NCBI GenBank assembly: GCA_035311445.1
Contig: DATGCX010000132.1
Span: 1 to 22,805 of the forward strand
Direction of reading: 5' to 3'
Origin: JAJPKK01 sp035311445
GTDB taxonomy: Bacteria > Pseudomonadota > Alphaproteobacteria > Rhizobiales > Xanthobacteraceae
Length of the DNA: 22,805 nucleotides
Position 1 is the stretch's first letter, and each line of letters starts with the position of its first letter. The position numbers were made by a program, and so were the translations under genes. Positions 21,963 to 22,805 of the stretch are shown in pieces. The notes beneath the pieces are model-generated. The model searched no databases and had not been told where the DNA came from. It saw only the letters and a list, made by a program, of their open reading frames with translations.

Positions 21963-22805
21963 TCATGCGAGTGCGGGAATGAGAACGTTTTCGGTGATGT
22001 GGCAGCCGGCTGCGATGGCGGCGCGGCCGATGCGGGTGAGATAGTAGCGATAGGTTCCGCTGATGCGTGTGATGAGCCCGATATGACGCAGGCGCGTGAG
22101 ATGTCTGGACAGGGCTGCCGGTGAAAGCTCGGCGAGGAAGAGCTTGAGGTCAGCGCGGCGTATTCCGGCGATATTGAATGCTGGACGGTGGAGGGCGCGT
22201 AGCAGGTTCTGGTCGATAGAGCTGAAGAAGTTGATTGGCTTGACGGATTTGCCGTTGGGGGAGCGCGCCCGCGTGATGCGGTGCAACGCTCTGACGCCGG
22301 CGGAGAAGTCGTCGAGTGTGGCTAGAAATGCGAGATAGCGCTGATTGCACCCGAGCAGGATGTCTCGCAGGTTCCTGAGGCTGTAAATGGACTTCTTGAC
22401 CGGGGCGAGTTGCCTTGTGGATGGACCATGTCGATGTTCCACCTTTCGGTGGTGCTTGAAAAAGGAGACATTGTTGGTGGTGGTCTCCAGACGCAGCACG
22501 AGAGCAGACTTGTCATACATTTTTACGGTGGACTTGCCGTAGTGATGCTTGATGCATGTACCTTCGATGCGGGTTGAGAATTGATTGCCAACCTCCTGAA
22601 CAAGGTTGGGCGTCAGGAAAGTGGCGATATGCTCGGCCTTGACGCTCAGCACAGCCTGCCGGCAAAGCTGCTGGTAGAGCGGTTGCAATATCGCCGGCGA
22701 GCGGAACACGAGGTCGGTTGCGTACTCTACCTGCGTGATGCTCCAGTGGTAGGTCTGCCCGAACACATCGAGCACCGGACAGCATTGCTCGGCATAGCGG
22801 TCGAG
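21963..22805 (-). CDS. Conserved hypothetical protein with C-terminal winged-helix-like end, 5' end cut by window edge
   Basis: The minus frame is open from the right edge to a stop at 21963, giving 281 residues with no start in view; an internal GTG at 22775 is probably not the true start because the upstream codons continue the family-like sequence (LDRYAEQCCPVLDVFGQTYH). Further marks are WSITQVEYATDLVFRS, RIEGTCIKHHYGKSTVKMYD, then NVSFFKHHRKVEHR and KSIYSLRNLRDILLGCNQRY. The last 70 residues (SPAALSRHLTRLRHIGLITR, then GTYRYYLTRIGR) look like a winged helix. From memory, proteins of this type recur, sometimes in several copies, in soil bacteria and are left unnamed. The function is unknown. 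The 65 bp between its stop and the SDR stop show no clear terminator. Confidence 0.75.
   Translation of the reverse strand, partial: LDRYAEQCCPVLDVFGQTYHWSITQVEYATDLVFRSPAILQPLYQQLCRQAVLSVKAEHIATFLTPNLVQEVGNQFSTRIEGTCIKHHYGKSTVKMYDKSALVLRLETTTNNVSFFKHHRKVEHRHGPSTRQLAPVKKSIYSLRNLRDILLGCNQRYLAFLATLDDFSAGVRALHRITRARSPNGKSVKPINFFSSIDQNLLRALHRPAFNIAGIRRADLKLFLAELSPAALSRHLTRLRHIGLITRISGTYRYYLTRIGRAAIAAGCHITENVLIPALA

Overview
The window looks like chromosome from an alphaproteobacterium of the order Hyphomicrobiales, closest in flavour to the Bradyrhizobium/Rhodopseudomonas/Afipia group. The support is high G+C, an ispH-thrB gene pair, a DUF1013 (TrcR-like) regulator found in alphaproteobacteria, Tat-type leaders, a candidate EcfG (general stress sigma factor) promoter, and extragenic palindromes of the kind common in that group. 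This placement rests on protein and motif recognition only.

Layout. 1-1830 (minus): 3'-truncated homoserine kinase thrB preceded by ispH. 2165-2854 (plus): TrcR-like cell-cycle regulator, convergent with a thiamine-diphosphate (ThDP) enzyme (2863-4533, minus). That enzyme is divergent from a cyclase-family metal hydrolase (4892-5740, plus), and the 358-bp gap between them holds a cluster of GGCAGGGAATT repeats. 5798-6179 is a decayed ABC-transporter substrate-binding protein. 6314-7239 is a lower-GC islet with a small protein built of two 59-residue repeats, a 28-bp perfect palindrome and a predicted beta-barrel protein. 7240-8187 has no recognised gene but holds a candidate EcfG promoter and a T-tailed hairpin that could bound a small RNA.

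8188-10446 (minus) encodes an unusual exported L,D-transpeptidase with a 17-unit, 14-residue repeat (coiled coil) and a second, cysteine-less YkuD-like segment. 11393-12160 is an alpha-carbonic anhydrase. Then come a DUF1428 protein, a small membrane peptide, an orphan membrane protein with Ala-rich repeats, a signal peptidase I away from its usual neighbours, and a NAPE-PLD-like metallo-beta-lactamase-fold hydrolase. 17598-19367 is a large multi-pass membrane protein of unknown role. 19530-21897 is a divergent pair: a Tat-leader amidohydrolase and a short-chain dehydrogenase-like protein that lacks the catalytic tetrad. The right edge carries part of a conserved hypothetical with a C-terminal winged-helix-like end.

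How they fit together. thrB and ispH are housekeeping genes. The ThDP enzyme/cyclase pair and the amidohydrolase/SDR pair are two divergent catabolic-looking modules. The transpeptidase, carbonic anhydrase and signal peptidase act at the cell envelope. The most novel-looking part is 6300-7930: an ancient internal duplication under visible purifying selection, a long perfect palindrome between it and its neighbour, and a possible stress-controlled small RNA. No tRNA, rRNA, CRISPR array or intact insertion sequence was seen.
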